A stretch of 64,000 bases of DNA from Allobosea sp. OK403 (GCF_900113835.1 NZ_FOQV01000001.1:1178001-1242000); one strand, 5' to 3'. Counted from the first letter of the stretch, positions 44,131 through 52,428 are shown. The notes: generated by a model from the letters alone, not told the origin. Program-made: numbers and translations.

Positions 44131-44889
44131 TCAGCGCCAGGATGAGACGGTGGCGAAGGCGCGCCGGGCAAAGCGTGCGACATCGTTGGGCTTGTCGTGC
44201 TCGGCGACGAACAGCGTCACGCCGATCTCCTGCAGCACCGGCAGGAGCTTTCCCCAATCGAGCACGCCATGGCCGGGATCGGCCCAGCCATCCTCGTCCA
44301 GGCATTGGCCGGCCGGGGCGATGTCCTTGACATGGACGGCTTTGACACGGCCGGCATAGCGCCTGACCTCGGCTGCGGGATCTGCCCCGCCGCGCACGAT
44401 CCAGGCGAGATCCGCCTCCCAGAGGATATCGGGCGCCTCCTGCAGCATGATGTCGAGGAAGCGCCGGCCATCTGCCGCCTTGCCATATTCCCAATGATGG
44501 TTGTGCCAGCCGAAGGTCAGCCCCTCGCCGGTGACCACTTTGCCGATCCGGTTGAGCTCCTGGCCGATGGCCTTCCACTCGGCCTCGCCGCCTTCGCGCT
44601 CGCCGAGAGGCGGTGCGGGTGCGTAGATCGTGCCGACGCCGAGATCGCGGCAGAGCTTGACCGTCGCCACCGGGTCCACCCGCAGGCGATCCAGGCCGAC
44701 ATGCGATGTCGGCGCCGCGATGCCGTGGCGCTCCAGCAGCCCTCTCAGCCTGTCCGGCTCGTTCAGGAGCCCGCCAAAGGGCTCGACCTTGCGATAGCCG
44801 AGGCCGGCCAGCAGCTCGAACTGCTTCTCCAGCGGTTCGAGCATCCTGGCCGAGTAGAGTTGGAACGAAAGACCATCGAGCGGCGTCAT
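44131..44889 (-). CDS. Sugar phosphate isomerase/epimerase family (TIM barrel), copy 2
   Basis: 252 residues. TPLDGLSFQLYSARMLEPLE is the typical opening; metal-site segments are TFGWHNHHWEYG, ILWEADLAWIVRGG, KAVHVKDIAP and LFVAEHDKP. Its short length resembles inosose-isomerase or 3-keto-sugar-acting members. Eleven bases separate it from the dehydrogenase downstream. Confidence 0.88.
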   Translation of the reverse strand: MTPLDGLSFQLYSARMLEPLEKQFELLAGLGYRKVEPFGGLLNEPDRLRGLLERHGIAAPTSHVGLDRLRVDPVATVKLCRDLGVGTIYAPAPPLGEREGGEAEWKAIGQELNRIGKVVTGEGLTFGWHNHHWEYGKAADGRRFLDIMLQEAPDILWEADLAWIVRGGADPAAEVRRYAGRVKAVHVKDIAPAGQCLDEDGWADPGHGVLDWGKLLPVLQEIGVTLFVAEHDKPNDVARFARRAFATVSSWR

Positions 44890-44916
44890 GAGGTGTCCTT
44901 TCGGTTATGCGGAGGG

Positions 44917-45993
44917 TCAGAGACGCCGGCCGGTGGCGGCATCGAACAGGTTGAGCTTGTCGGCCGGCAGCCTGAGCTGCATCGCCTCGCCCGCGACGGT
45001 GCAGGCCTCCGCCGGCAGGCGCATCGAGAGCGGATGGCCGCCGACCCGCAGCCAGGCGAGCTGGTCGCTGCCCATCGGTTCGACCATCTCGATTTTGGCT
45101 GGGACCTCGCCGCCGGCCTCGACATGCTCGGGGCGGATGCCGAGTTCGACAGGCGCGCCGTCTTGCGGCGGGGCCTCGAAAGCATAGCCGCTCAGGGGGA
45201 TGGCGATGCCCTCGGTCAGGAAACAGGGCGCGCCCTCTTTCACCGCGAAGGCGCCGGGCAGGAAGTTCATCGCCGGCGAGCCGACGAAGGAGGCCACAAA
45301 CCGGTTCGCCGGCCGGCGGTAAACCTCGTTGGGCGTGCCAAGCTGCTGGATCACCCGGTCCTTCATCACCGCGATGCGGTCGGCCAGCGTCAGCGCCTCG
45401 ATCTGGTCGTGGGTGACGTAGATCATCGTCGCCGCCAGACGCTGGTGCAGGCGCTTGATCTCGACCCGCAGTTCGGCGCGAAGCTGGGCGTCGAGATTGG
45501 AGAGCGGCTCGTCGAACAGATAGACGCCGGCATCGCGCACCAGGGCGCGGCCAATGGCGACGCGCTGGCGCTGGCCGCCGGAAAGCTCGGCCGGACGGCG
45601 ATCGAGCAATTCAGTGATCTGCAGCGTCGCGGCGGCAGCGTTGACCCGCCGCTCGATCTCGGGCTTCGGCATGCCGGCGACCTTGAGGCCGAAGGACATG
45701 TTGCCGCGCACGGTCATGCGCGGATAGAGCGCGTAGGACTGGAACACCATGGCGATGCCACGGTCCTTCGGCTCCTCCCAGGTGACGTTCTTGCCGCCGA
45801 TCCAGATCTGCCCGGCCTGCACGTCGATGAGGCCTGCGACCGCGTTCAGCAGCGTCGACTTCCCGCAGCCGGAGGGACCGAGCAGGACGATGAACTCCGA
45901 TTGCGCCACATCGAGATCGAGCTTCTCCAGCACGCGCACCGCGCCGAAGGAAATCTCGACCCCGCGGATGGAGACGTCGCAAAGCTTGCCCAT
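44917..45993 (-). CDS. Sugar ABC transporter ATPase (UgpC/MalK type)
   Basis: 358 residues with Walker A GPSGCGKSTLLNAVAGL, signature LSGGQRQRVAIGRALV, Walker B LFDEPLSNLDAQL and a C-terminal TOBE/regulatory domain (about 240-358) containing ELGIRPEHVEAGGE. Located three bases before the start of the isomerase end of the operon. Confidence 0.93.
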   Translation of the reverse strand: MGKLCDVSIRGVEISFGAVRVLEKLDLDVAQSEFIVLLGPSGCGKSTLLNAVAGLIDVQAGQIWIGGKNVTWEEPKDRGIAMVFQSYALYPRMTVRGNMSFGLKVAGMPKPEIERRVNAAAATLQITELLDRRPAELSGGQRQRVAIGRALVRDAGVYLFDEPLSNLDAQLRAELRVEIKRLHQRLAATMIYVTHDQIEALTLADRIAVMKDRVIQQLGTPNEVYRRPANRFVASFVGSPAMNFLPGAFAVKEGAPCFLTEGIAIPLSGYAFEAPPQDGAPVELGIRPEHVEAGGEVPAKIEMVEPMGSDQLAWLRVGGHPLSMRLPAEACTVAGEAMQLRLPADKLNLFDAATGRRL

Positions 45994-45995
45994 GG

Positions 45996-46889
45996 TCAGC
46001 CTTTCACCGCGCCGGCGGCGATGCCGCGCACGAACCAGCGCCCGGAGGCGAAATAGACGGCGAGCGGGACGAGCGCCGTGAGGAGGGTGGCGGCCATGTC
46101 GACGTTGTAGGCGCGCTCACCCTGAGTGGAGTTGACGATGTTGTTGAGCTGCACCGTCATCGGCAGGTTCTCGCGGCCAGCGAAGATCAGCCCGAGAATG
46201 AAGTCGTTCCAGATGCCCGTGACCTGCAGGATGACGGCGACGATCAGCATCGGTGTCGCCATCGGCAACATCACCGACCAGAAGATGCGGAAGAAGCCCG
46301 CCCCATCGACACGCGCCGCCTTGAACAATTCCTGCGGCAGCGAGGCGAAGTAATTGCGGAACAGCAGCGTCATCGTCGGCAGGCCGAAGATGGTGTGGAT
46401 CAGCACAATGCCGAGGATCGAGTTGTTGATCCCGGCAAAGGCGAAGACGCGCACCAGCGGGTAGATGAAGATCTGGTAGGGCACGAAGGCCACGATCATC
46501 AGGGCGCCGAAGAGCAGGCCTGCCCCACGCACCCGCCAGAAAGACAGAGCGTAGCCGGTGAGCGAGCCCACCGCGATCGAAGCGACGACGGACGGCACCA
46601 GGATCTTCACCGAATTGGCGAAGCCGACGCTGATGCCGTCGCATCTCAGCCCGGTGCAGGCCGCCGACCAGGCCTTGACCCAGGGCTCCAGGCTCGGCGC
46701 GCGCGGCAGGGCCAGGATCGCCCCGAGGCGGATCTCCTCCATCGGCTTGAGCGAGGTCACGAGCATCACATAGAGCGGCGTCAGGAAGAACAGCGCCGTC
46801 ACGATCAGGAAGGCATAGACGCCGATGCGGGCGGGCGTCAGCCGGCGCGGCCGCATGCCGGCGGGTTGGGTCACGGCGATCGCGCTCAT
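45996..46889 (-). CDS. Sugar ABC transporter permease (MalG type)
   Basis: 297 residues with six or so membrane segments. The EAA loop FKAARVDGAGFFRIFWSVML contacts the ATPase. TPLYVMLVTSLKPMEEIRLG is the usual N-terminal periplasmic part of MalG-type proteins. Overlaps the other permease gene by four bases. Confidence 0.92.
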   Translation of the reverse strand: MSAIAVTQPAGMRPRRLTPARIGVYAFLIVTALFFLTPLYVMLVTSLKPMEEIRLGAILALPRAPSLEPWVKAWSAACTGLRCDGISVGFANSVKILVPSVVASIAVGSLTGYALSFWRVRGAGLLFGALMIVAFVPYQIFIYPLVRVFAFAGINNSILGIVLIHTIFGLPTMTLLFRNYFASLPQELFKAARVDGAGFFRIFWSVMLPMATPMLIVAVILQVTGIWNDFILGLIFAGRENLPMTVQLNNIVNSTQGERAYNVDMAATLLTALVPLAVYFASGRWFVRGIAAGAVKG

Positions 46890-47779
46890 ACCTGCGCCCT
46901 CCGGGCCCGGCGGTTCTGCCAGACCAGCCAGGGCGCGACCACGGCCGCGACCGTGATCAGCATCGAGGTCGCGGCCGCTGTGGCGAGGCCGAGATTGCCG
47001 CGCTCGAACAGGTGGTCCATGACGAATTTGGCCGGCACCTCCGAGGCGACGCCGGGGCCGCCATTGGTCATTGCAACGGAGAGGTCGTAGAGGCGCACCA
47101 CACTGGTCGCGAGCAGGACGGCGGCGGTGGCGAAGCTCGCGCCGAGCATCGGGATCACGATCGAAAGATAGACCCGCCAGGGCGGCAGGCCGTCGATCCT
47201 GGCCGCCTTCCAGATATCCTCGTCAATGCCACGCAGGCCCGCCAGCATGATCGCCATGACGAGGCCCGCCGCATGCCAGACGGCGGCAAAGACCAGCGTG
47301 TAGATCACCATGTCCTGGCGCACGATCCAGTCGAAGTGGAAGGACGGGAAGCCTAAATCCCGGACCATCTTCTCGATGCCGAAGCTCGGGTTCAGCAGCC
47401 ACTGCCAGACCAGGCCAGTGACGATGAACGACATCGAATAGGGGTAGAGGAAGATCGAGCGCAGCGTGTTCTCGGCCCGCACGCGCTGGTCGATCGCCAC
47501 CGCCAGCAGGAAGCCCAGTGCCAGGCTCGCGATCAGGAACAGCGAGCCGAAAACGGCAAGATTGGCGACCGAGACCTGCCAGCGCTCATTGCCCATCAGG
47601 GAGGCGTATTGGCGCAGGCCCACAAAGGTGGAATTCGGCAGCATCCGCGACGATGTCAGCGAGATCCACACGGTCCAGGCCGTACAACCGAGATAGACCA
47701 CGACGAGGACCAGCAACGCCGGCGACAAGGCGAGGCCCGCTGCGAGCCGGGATGCGGTTCGGTGTCTCACGAGGGGCAT
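46886..47779 (-). CDS. Sugar ABC transporter permease (MalF type)
   Basis: 297 residues. LALSPALLVLVVVYLGCTAW, NTLRSIFLYPYSMSFIVTGL and the EAA loop WKAARIDGLPPWRVYLSIVI identify a MalF/UgpA-type permease. Separated from the binding-protein gene by a strong hairpin. Confidence 0.92.
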   Translation of the reverse strand: MPLVRHRTASRLAAGLALSPALLVLVVVYLGCTAWTVWISLTSSRMLPNSTFVGLRQYASLMGNERWQVSVANLAVFGSLFLIASLALGFLLAVAIDQRVRAENTLRSIFLYPYSMSFIVTGLVWQWLLNPSFGIEKMVRDLGFPSFHFDWIVRQDMVIYTLVFAAVWHAAGLVMAIMLAGLRGIDEDIWKAARIDGLPPWRVYLSIVIPMLGASFATAAVLLATSVVRLYDLSVAMTNGGPGVASEVPAKFVMDHLFERGNLGLATAAATSMLITVAAVVAPWLVWQNRRARRAQV

Positions 47780-47842
47780 GGCAAAGCTCCGCCGCCGAGC
47801 GACCTAAGGGGGTGAGTGATGCTCCGGGGAGCCCCTGGAGCC

Positions 47843-47866
47843 GCCCTCGCCTGTCAAGGCGAGGGC
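47843..47866. terminator. Strong stem-loop between binding-protein and permease genes
   Basis: GCCCTCGCCT-GTCA-AGGCGAGGGC: ten paired bases and a four-base loop in the 115-base gap. No T-run. In ABC operons such hairpins often protect the binding-protein message so that it is made in excess over the membrane parts. Confidence 0.6.
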
Positions 47867-47894
47867 GATGAGGCACGAAGATCCCGACTGACCG

Positions 47895-49139
47895 TCAGAA
47901 AGGCTGCTTCAGCACGTCGGCGACCTTCGCCATGAAGGCGTCGGCGGTCATCGCTGGCGTGTTCCAATATTGCGAGATCACATCCTCCATCGCGCCGGTC
48001 AGGGCGGGAGGCGAGAGCATCTCCTGGGCAGCGACCTGATGCTTCTTGTCCGCCAGGAGTTTCACCGCCTTCTGGGCGCAGGCGTCGAGGGAGCTGACAT
48101 CGAGATCGAGCCGAACCGGGATCGAGCCCTTCTTCTGGGCGAAGCGGATCTGCGTTTCAGGCTCGAGCATCACCTTGGCGAGCACCAATTGCGCCTTCTG
48201 CTGGGCAGGATCCTTGAGCTTGGGAAAGGCGAAGACATCGCCTCCCATCACATAGCCGCCCTCGTTCGAGAGAATGGCGCAGCCGAACTCCTTGCCCGCC
48301 GTCTGGCCGGCCGCGGCAAACTCACCCTTGGCCCAGTCGCCCATGATCTGCATCCCGGCCTTACCCTGGATCACCAGATTGGTGGCGTCGTTCCAGTTCC
48401 GTCCGGGTGCGCCCGGATCGATATAGCCGCGCAGCTTGCCATAGGTCTCGGCGACCGCCCTGAATTCGGGGCTCCTGGCCGCAGCCGGGTCGCGTTTGCC
48501 ATGGATCGATGCCCAGAGCGCGGTGCCGCCCTTGCCGACCAGCACAGCGTTGAAGAGACCGCGCTCCCAGACCTTCTGACCGCTGAAGGCCAGCGGAATC
48601 AAGCCCGCGGCCTTGAGTTTCTCGAGTGCGACGAGCGCCTCGTCCCAGTTCGCCGGCTCGGAGGCGCCGGCCTTCTCGAGCGCGGCCTTGGACAGCCACA
48701 ACCAGTTCTGCCCGTGGATATTGACCGGCACCGCATACATCTTGCCGTTGCGGCTGGTGGCGTCGATGATCGCCTGAGGCATGAAGCTCTTCCACTTCTG
48801 CTCGGTCGCGATCTGGTCGACATCGCGCAGCAGATCGTTCTCGACCAGCTCATCGAACTGCTTGCCGGTGTTGAACTGCATGGCGGTGGGCGGCGTACCG
48901 CCGACGACGCGGTTGATGGCGGCGGTACGGGCATTGACGCCCCCGGCGATCGCCGTGTCGACCCAGGTTCCGCCCGCTTTCGCGAACTGTTCGGCGAAGA
49001 CCTTCACCGCCGCCGACTCGCCGCCCGAGGTCCACCAATGGATGACCTCGGCCTTCATCTCCTGCGCATTTGCCGCCTGGAACGAGGCGCCGGCCGCGCA
49101 CGCCAAGGCGAGAGCCGTCAAGCAAGGCTTGAGCTTCAT
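47895..49139 (-). CDS. Sugar ABC transporter, periplasmic binding protein (family 1)
   Basis: 414 residues; signal peptide cut near AANAQEM. Family 1 segments: AEVIHWWTSGGESAAVKVFA, PTAMQFNTGKQFDELVEN, AVPVNIHGQNWLWLSKAALE and GGDVFAFPKLKDP. The HWWTSGGE opening is seen in glucose/mannose and related binding proteins. GGGAGGACAGGACC precedes the ATG at 49139. First gene of the eight-gene operon. Confidence 0.92.
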   Translation of the reverse strand: MKLKPCLTALALACAAGASFQAANAQEMKAEVIHWWTSGGESAAVKVFAEQFAKAGGTWVDTAIAGGVNARTAAINRVVGGTPPTAMQFNTGKQFDELVENDLLRDVDQIATEQKWKSFMPQAIIDATSRNGKMYAVPVNIHGQNWLWLSKAALEKAGASEPANWDEALVALEKLKAAGLIPLAFSGQKVWERGLFNAVLVGKGGTALWASIHGKRDPAAARSPEFRAVAETYGKLRGYIDPGAPGRNWNDATNLVIQGKAGMQIMGDWAKGEFAAAGQTAGKEFGCAILSNEGGYVMGGDVFAFPKLKDPAQQKAQLVLAKVMLEPETQIRFAQKKGSIPVRLDLDVSSLDACAQKAVKLLADKKHQVAAQEMLSPPALTGAMEDVISQYWNTPAMTADAFMAKVADVLKQPF

Positions 49140-49204
49140 GGTCCTGTCCTCCCTGTATTCGCATCGTCGTTGAACCCGTGTCCGGGCGCGCTGCGATTTC
49201 GATT

Positions 49205-49218
49205 TGTAATCGATTACA
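49205..49218. promoter_or_regulatory. LacI-family operator 1 (perfect palindrome)
   Basis: TGTAATCGATTACA, a perfect 14-base dyad centred on CG, as LacI/GalR-family sites are. It lies 66 bases before the binding-protein start, in the divergent region shared with the LacI gene. Confidence 0.8.
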
Positions 49219-49313
49219 TTTTTTTCCATACTGCCACAGGAATGACGCCTGTCAAGCCGTTCCGAGACAGCGTCTTGGCAGGCCGCCGGGATAACGATAG
49301 GGCAGATCGAGGC

Positions 49314-49362
49314 TAGAGCATTGCGCGAAAAACTGGGCACCGGTTTTTCGCGCAATGCTCTA
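49314..49362. repeat. Perfect intergenic palindrome (GGGCACCGG core), copy 2
   Basis: Arms TAGAGCATTGCGCGAAAAA (49314-49332) and TTTTTCGCGCAATGCTCTA (49344-49362), 19 of 19 paired, with an 11-base loop CTGGGCACCGG. Same family as the element at 50455. It lies between the two operators, so it may affect looping or block readthrough. Confidence 0.85.
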
Positions 49363-49368
49363 AACTTA

Positions 49369-49382
49369 TAGAATCGATTACG
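49369..49382. promoter_or_regulatory. LacI-family operator 2 (imperfect)
   Basis: TAGAATCGATTACG matches operator 1 at 11 of 14 positions, with the central AATCGATTAC intact. It lies 53 bases before the LacI start and about 164 bases from operator 1, fitting autoregulation and possible loop formation. Confidence 0.65.
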
Positions 49383-49434
49383 TTTTTTGCATTCGGACGG
49401 CTCCGTCCGAAGGCGACGTGATCTAGGGACGATC

Positions 49435-50451
49435 ATGGACGAACGGCTGCGCAAACCGAGGATCGACGACGTCGCCAGGCGGGCGGGCGTCTCGACAGCC
49501 ACTGTGAGCCGCGCTCTCGCCACCCCCGACCAGGTGAAGCCGAAAACGCGCGCGGCCGTGGAAAAAGCGGTGCTGGAGACGGGTTATGTGCTGAATGTCG
49601 CGGCCCGCAATCTGCGCACCAACCGCACCCATGCCGTGCTCGCCGTGGTGCCCGACGTCGCCAACATCTTCTTCTCGCAGGTGCTGCGCGGCATCTCCGA
49701 CACCTTGCACCAGCACGGCTACCGGCTGGTGATCGCCGATACCGGCAACGATCCCGAGCGCGAGCGCGACCATGCCGAATTCGCCCAGGCCGGCTGGGTC
49801 GACGGCCTGCTGCTGCTGAACGGGCGTCTTCTGCCCACCCCGGCAGGAGGGCGGCGCCGCCTGGCCGTGCCGACGGTCAGCCTGTGCGAACGCATCCCGG
49901 GCTCCGACATCCCCTATGTCGAAACCGCGAACCGCGAGGCGGCGCGAGCGATGACGGAGCGCCTGCTGCAATTGGGACATCGCCGCATCGGCTATGTCTC
50001 CGGCCCGCCCAACAACATCCTGGAGCATGACCGTTTCGCCGGTTATCGGGATGCGCTGGCGGCGCGGGGCCTCGCACCTGACCCTGCGCTGGTGCGCCCG
50101 GGCGACTATACGCTGGCCACGGGCGAGGCGGCAGCGAGCGCCTATCTGGCTCTTGCCGAGCTTCCGGACGCGGTCTTCGCCAGCAACGACGCCATGGCGA
50201 TGGGCCTGATCCGGGGCTTTACCGCCGCCGGCCTCTCGGTGCCGGAGGCGATCTCGATCGCCGGCTTCGACGACATCGAGTTCGCCGGCGCCTACAACCC
50301 CGCCCTCACCACCATGCATCAGGCCCGCAGCGAGATCGGCGCCCGCGCGACCACGATGCTGATCGATCTGATCGAAGGCCGCCAACCGGCCAGCCGCGAG
50401 GTCCATCTGCCGGCCGAGATCGTCATGAGGGACAGCACGCGCGAGCGCTGA
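49435..50451 (+). CDS. LacI-family transcriptional regulator
   Basis: 338 residues with the LacI DNA-binding head (RIDDVARRAGVSTATVSRAL, then the hinge YVLNVAARNLRTNRT) and a periplasmic-binding-like sugar domain (GYVSGPPNNILEHDRFAGYR, FASNDAMAMGLIRGF, ISIAGFDDIEFA). Start at 49435. Divergent from the sugar operon, whose operators it should bind in the absence of the sugar. Confidence 0.94.
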   Translation: MDERLRKPRIDDVARRAGVSTATVSRALATPDQVKPKTRAAVEKAVLETGYVLNVAARNLRTNRTHAVLAVVPDVANIFFSQVLRGISDTLHQHGYRLVIADTGNDPERERDHAEFAQAGWVDGLLLLNGRLLPTPAGGRRRLAVPTVSLCERIPGSDIPYVETANREAARAMTERLLQLGHRRIGYVSGPPNNILEHDRFAGYRDALAARGLAPDPALVRPGDYTLATGEAAASAYLALAELPDAVFASNDAMAMGLIRGFTAAGLSVPEAISIAGFDDIEFAGAYNPALTTMHQARSEIGARATTMLIDLIEGRQPASREVHLPAEIVMRDSTRER

Positions 50452-50454
50452 GCC

Positions 50455-50505
50455 AGAGCAGGATGCGAAAAAGTGGGCACCGGTTTTTCGCATTGATCCT
50501 GCTCT
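50455..50505. repeat. Intergenic palindrome (GGGCACCGG core), copy 3
   Basis: Starts three bases after the LacI stop. Arms AGAGCAGGAT + GCGAAAAA pair with TTTTTCGC + ATCCTGCTCT; the right arm carries a four-base bulge. Loop GTGGGCACCGG. Could double as the terminator of the LacI gene. Confidence 0.8.
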
Positions 50506-50531
50506 CAACTCTTAGATGAGAGACGGATTCA

Positions 50532-50570
50532 GATTTCAGATGGGATCACTTGGTGAGCCCATCTGAAATC
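50532..50570. repeat. Separate perfect palindrome
   Basis: GATTTCAGATGGG (50532-50544) and CCCATCTGAAATC (50558-50570), 13 of 13 paired, 13-base loop. Unrelated in sequence to the flanking palindromes. Confidence 0.8.
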
Positions 50571-50582
50571 ATCCGGCTCTCG

Positions 50583-50683
50583 GCGTTTTCGAGCGAAGTG
50601 GCCACCGGTTCGCGTGAAGAAAACGCTATAAAACAAAGATTTAGAGCAATTTCCGATCCAATTGGATTGGAAATTGCTCTAAA
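50583..50683. repeat. Intergenic palindromic element (GAGCGAAGTGG core), copy 4
   Basis: Two hairpins: GCGTTTTC (50583-50590) with GAAAACGC (50619-50626), and TTTAGAGCAATTTCC (from 50640) with GGAAATTGCTCTAAA (to about 50683). Same layout and core as the 23488 element. It ends at the 3' end of the GntR gene. Confidence 0.8.
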
Positions 50684-51425
50684 GGGCAAGATCCAGGACC
50701 CGCCCCTCGAACAGGCGGTCATAGGAGCCCTTGATGTGCATGCGCATCGCATCCCGCGCCACTTCGGCGTCACGGGCGCGGATCGCCGCGAAGATGTGCG
50801 CATGCTCGTCCAGCACGCCGGCGAGGCCGCCCGCGGGTCCGAGCAGCGAAAGCCCGTGCAGCTTCATGCCGACATTGATGTGGTCCTTCAGCGCCTGCAT
50901 CGACGACAGGAAGAAGTAGTTGTTCGCCGCCTCCGCGATGGCGATGTGGAAGGCATAATCGGCGTCCTCGCGATGGCGATGCGCGTGGGTGGTGTCGCGC
51001 AGCAGCTCGAAGGCGCTGCCGATGGCCTCCAGCGCCGCCGCATTATGGCGCTTGGCGGCATAGAAGGCATTGGCCGGCTCCACCTCGAGCCGGAACTCGT
51101 AGCAGCGCTGCACATCCGCGATCGTGCCGACCGGCGCGAAGGCCAGCGCCCTGCCTTGGTCCGCCTCGGTCCCGCGCACGAAGGTGCCCGCGCCCTGGCG
51201 GGAAAAGATCAGCCCGTCCTCGCGCAGACGGCGCAGCGCCTCGCGCACCACCGGCCGCGATACGCCGTAGATCGCCGACAGGTCGTGCTCGCCGGGCAGC
51301 CGCGAATGGCTGGCGTACTCGCCCGAGGCGATCCGGGCGCGCAATTGATGATGCACGCGCTGCACCAATGGCGAGGGCGGGGTGACGTCCGCGGAACGCG
51401 CCGGCTTGCCTGAGGTCTGATCCAT
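50679..51425 (-). CDS. GntR-family transcriptional regulator (FadR/FCD subfamily)
   Basis: 248 residues. Winged helix (VHHQLRARIASGEY, LPGEHDLSAIYGVSRPVVRE, RQGAGTFVRG) and an all-helical FCD ligand domain with the metal-binding histidines (YAFHIAIAEAANNYFF, LDEHAHIFAAIRARD). FCD regulators often sense organic acids or sugar acids, matching the divergent four-carbon acid cluster. Confidence 0.92.
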   Translation of the reverse strand: MDQTSGKPARSADVTPPSPLVQRVHHQLRARIASGEYASHSRLPGEHDLSAIYGVSRPVVREALRRLREDGLIFSRQGAGTFVRGTEADQGRALAFAPVGTIADVQRCYEFRLEVEPANAFYAAKRHNAAALEAIGSAFELLRDTTHAHRHREDADYAFHIAIAEAANNYFFLSSMQALKDHINVGMKLHGLSLLGPAGGLAGVLDEHAHIFAAIRARDAEVARDAMRMHIKGSYDRLFEGRVLDLAL

Positions 51426-51507
51426 GGTCGCATGCTTACAACTATTTACAAATCAGTCAATCGCCCGGTCAAAACGCCGCTGGAGGCCTATATCGGCAGA
51501 CAAATTA

Positions 51508-51517
51508 CAACATGTTG
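51508..51517. promoter_or_regulatory. Candidate GntR operator
   Basis: CAACATGTTG, a perfect ten-base dyad in the wider context ATTACAACATGTTGACAT, in the divergent region between the GntR gene and the aldolase. FCD-type regulators commonly bind short TTGT/ACAA dyads. Confidence 0.45.
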
Positions 51518-51656
51518 ACATATCCAGCCGGATGATGTTCAACCCCCTCAAGGCCCGAAGAGGCCGGCTCATGGAGGCATCCCAAGGACCGTGCGCTACA
51601 GCGCAACCGCCCGCTTCCGTGATCCGCTGCCCCGATGGGTGTCTTTCAGCAGGTGG

Positions 51657-52427
51657 ATGATGGCTGACGTCAGGACGAACGGTTTCAAGCGCGATCTCGG
51701 CAAGCGGCAGATGCTCGGCATCTTCTCGACGCTGGCCAGCCCCACCCTCACCGAGCTCTTCGCACAGGTCGGCTTCGACTGGATCCTGATCGACACCGAG
51801 CACAGCCCCAATGAGCCCGGCGATGTCGTCGCCCAGTTGCAGGCGATGTCGGCATTGCCCGCTGAAGCGATCATCCGGCCGGCCTGGAACGACATGGTAC
51901 TGGTCAAGCGCGTGCTCGATCTCGGCGCCCAGACCCTGCTCTTCCCTTATGTCCAGAATGCCGAGGAAGCGGCTCGCGCCGTCAGCTACACCCGTTATCC
52001 GCCCCATGGCGTGCGCGGCGTCTCCGGCAGCTCGCGCGCGGCGGCCTATGGCCTGATCCCGGATTATTTCGCCAAGGTGCAGCAGGAGATCTGCGTCATC
52101 GTGCAGATCGAGACGATCGAGGCGCTGGCCGATATCGAGAAGATCGCGGCGGTCGACGGCGTCGATGCCGTCTTCATCGGCCCCGCCGACCTCGCCGCCT
52201 CGATGGGCCATCTCGGCAACACGCAACATCCCGAGGTCCAGGCCGCGATCGATGACGGCTTCCGCCGCCTGAAGGCCATCGGCAAGCCGGCCGGCTACCT
52301 CACCAACAACGAGGCCGAGGCGGTGCGGCGCGTCGCGCAAGGCATCGATTTCGTCGGCGTCGCCAACGACACGACGATCGTGGTGCGCGGCTCCAAGGCG
52401 CTGCTCTCGGCGGTAAAGGCGAGCTGA
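51657..52427 (+). CDS. HpcH/HpaI-family aldolase
   Basis: 256-residue class II, divalent-metal aldolase that splits 2-keto-3-deoxy (or related) acids to pyruvate plus an aldehyde. Family landmarks: LGIFSTLASPTLTELFAQVG, DWILIDTEHSPNEP, metal-site VQIETIEALADIEKIA and VFIGPADLAASMGHLG, RGVSGSSRAAAYG. Starts at either ATG, 51657 or 51660. First gene of a sugar-acid cluster; one base before the kinase gene. Confidence 0.88.
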   Translation: MMADVRTNGFKRDLGKRQMLGIFSTLASPTLTELFAQVGFDWILIDTEHSPNEPGDVVAQLQAMSALPAEAIIRPAWNDMVLVKRVLDLGAQTLLFPYVQNAEEAARAVSYTRYPPHGVRGVSGSSRAAAYGLIPDYFAKVQQEICVIVQIETIEALADIEKIAAVDGVDAVFIGPADLAASMGHLGNTQHPEVQAAIDDGFRRLKAIGKPAGYLTNNEAEAVRRVAQGIDFVGVANDTTIVVRGSKALLSAVKAS

Positions 52428-52428
52428 G

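Noticed and set aside
44197-46056. A 619-codon plus-strand open frame over the isomerase and MalK-type genes
   Set aside because: Antisense to genes with intact catalytic motifs; no start signal or domain.
49314-49362. Palindrome considered as a third regulator operator
   Set aside because: Its core and arms recur at 50455, so it is a repeat element rather than a site specific to this promoter.
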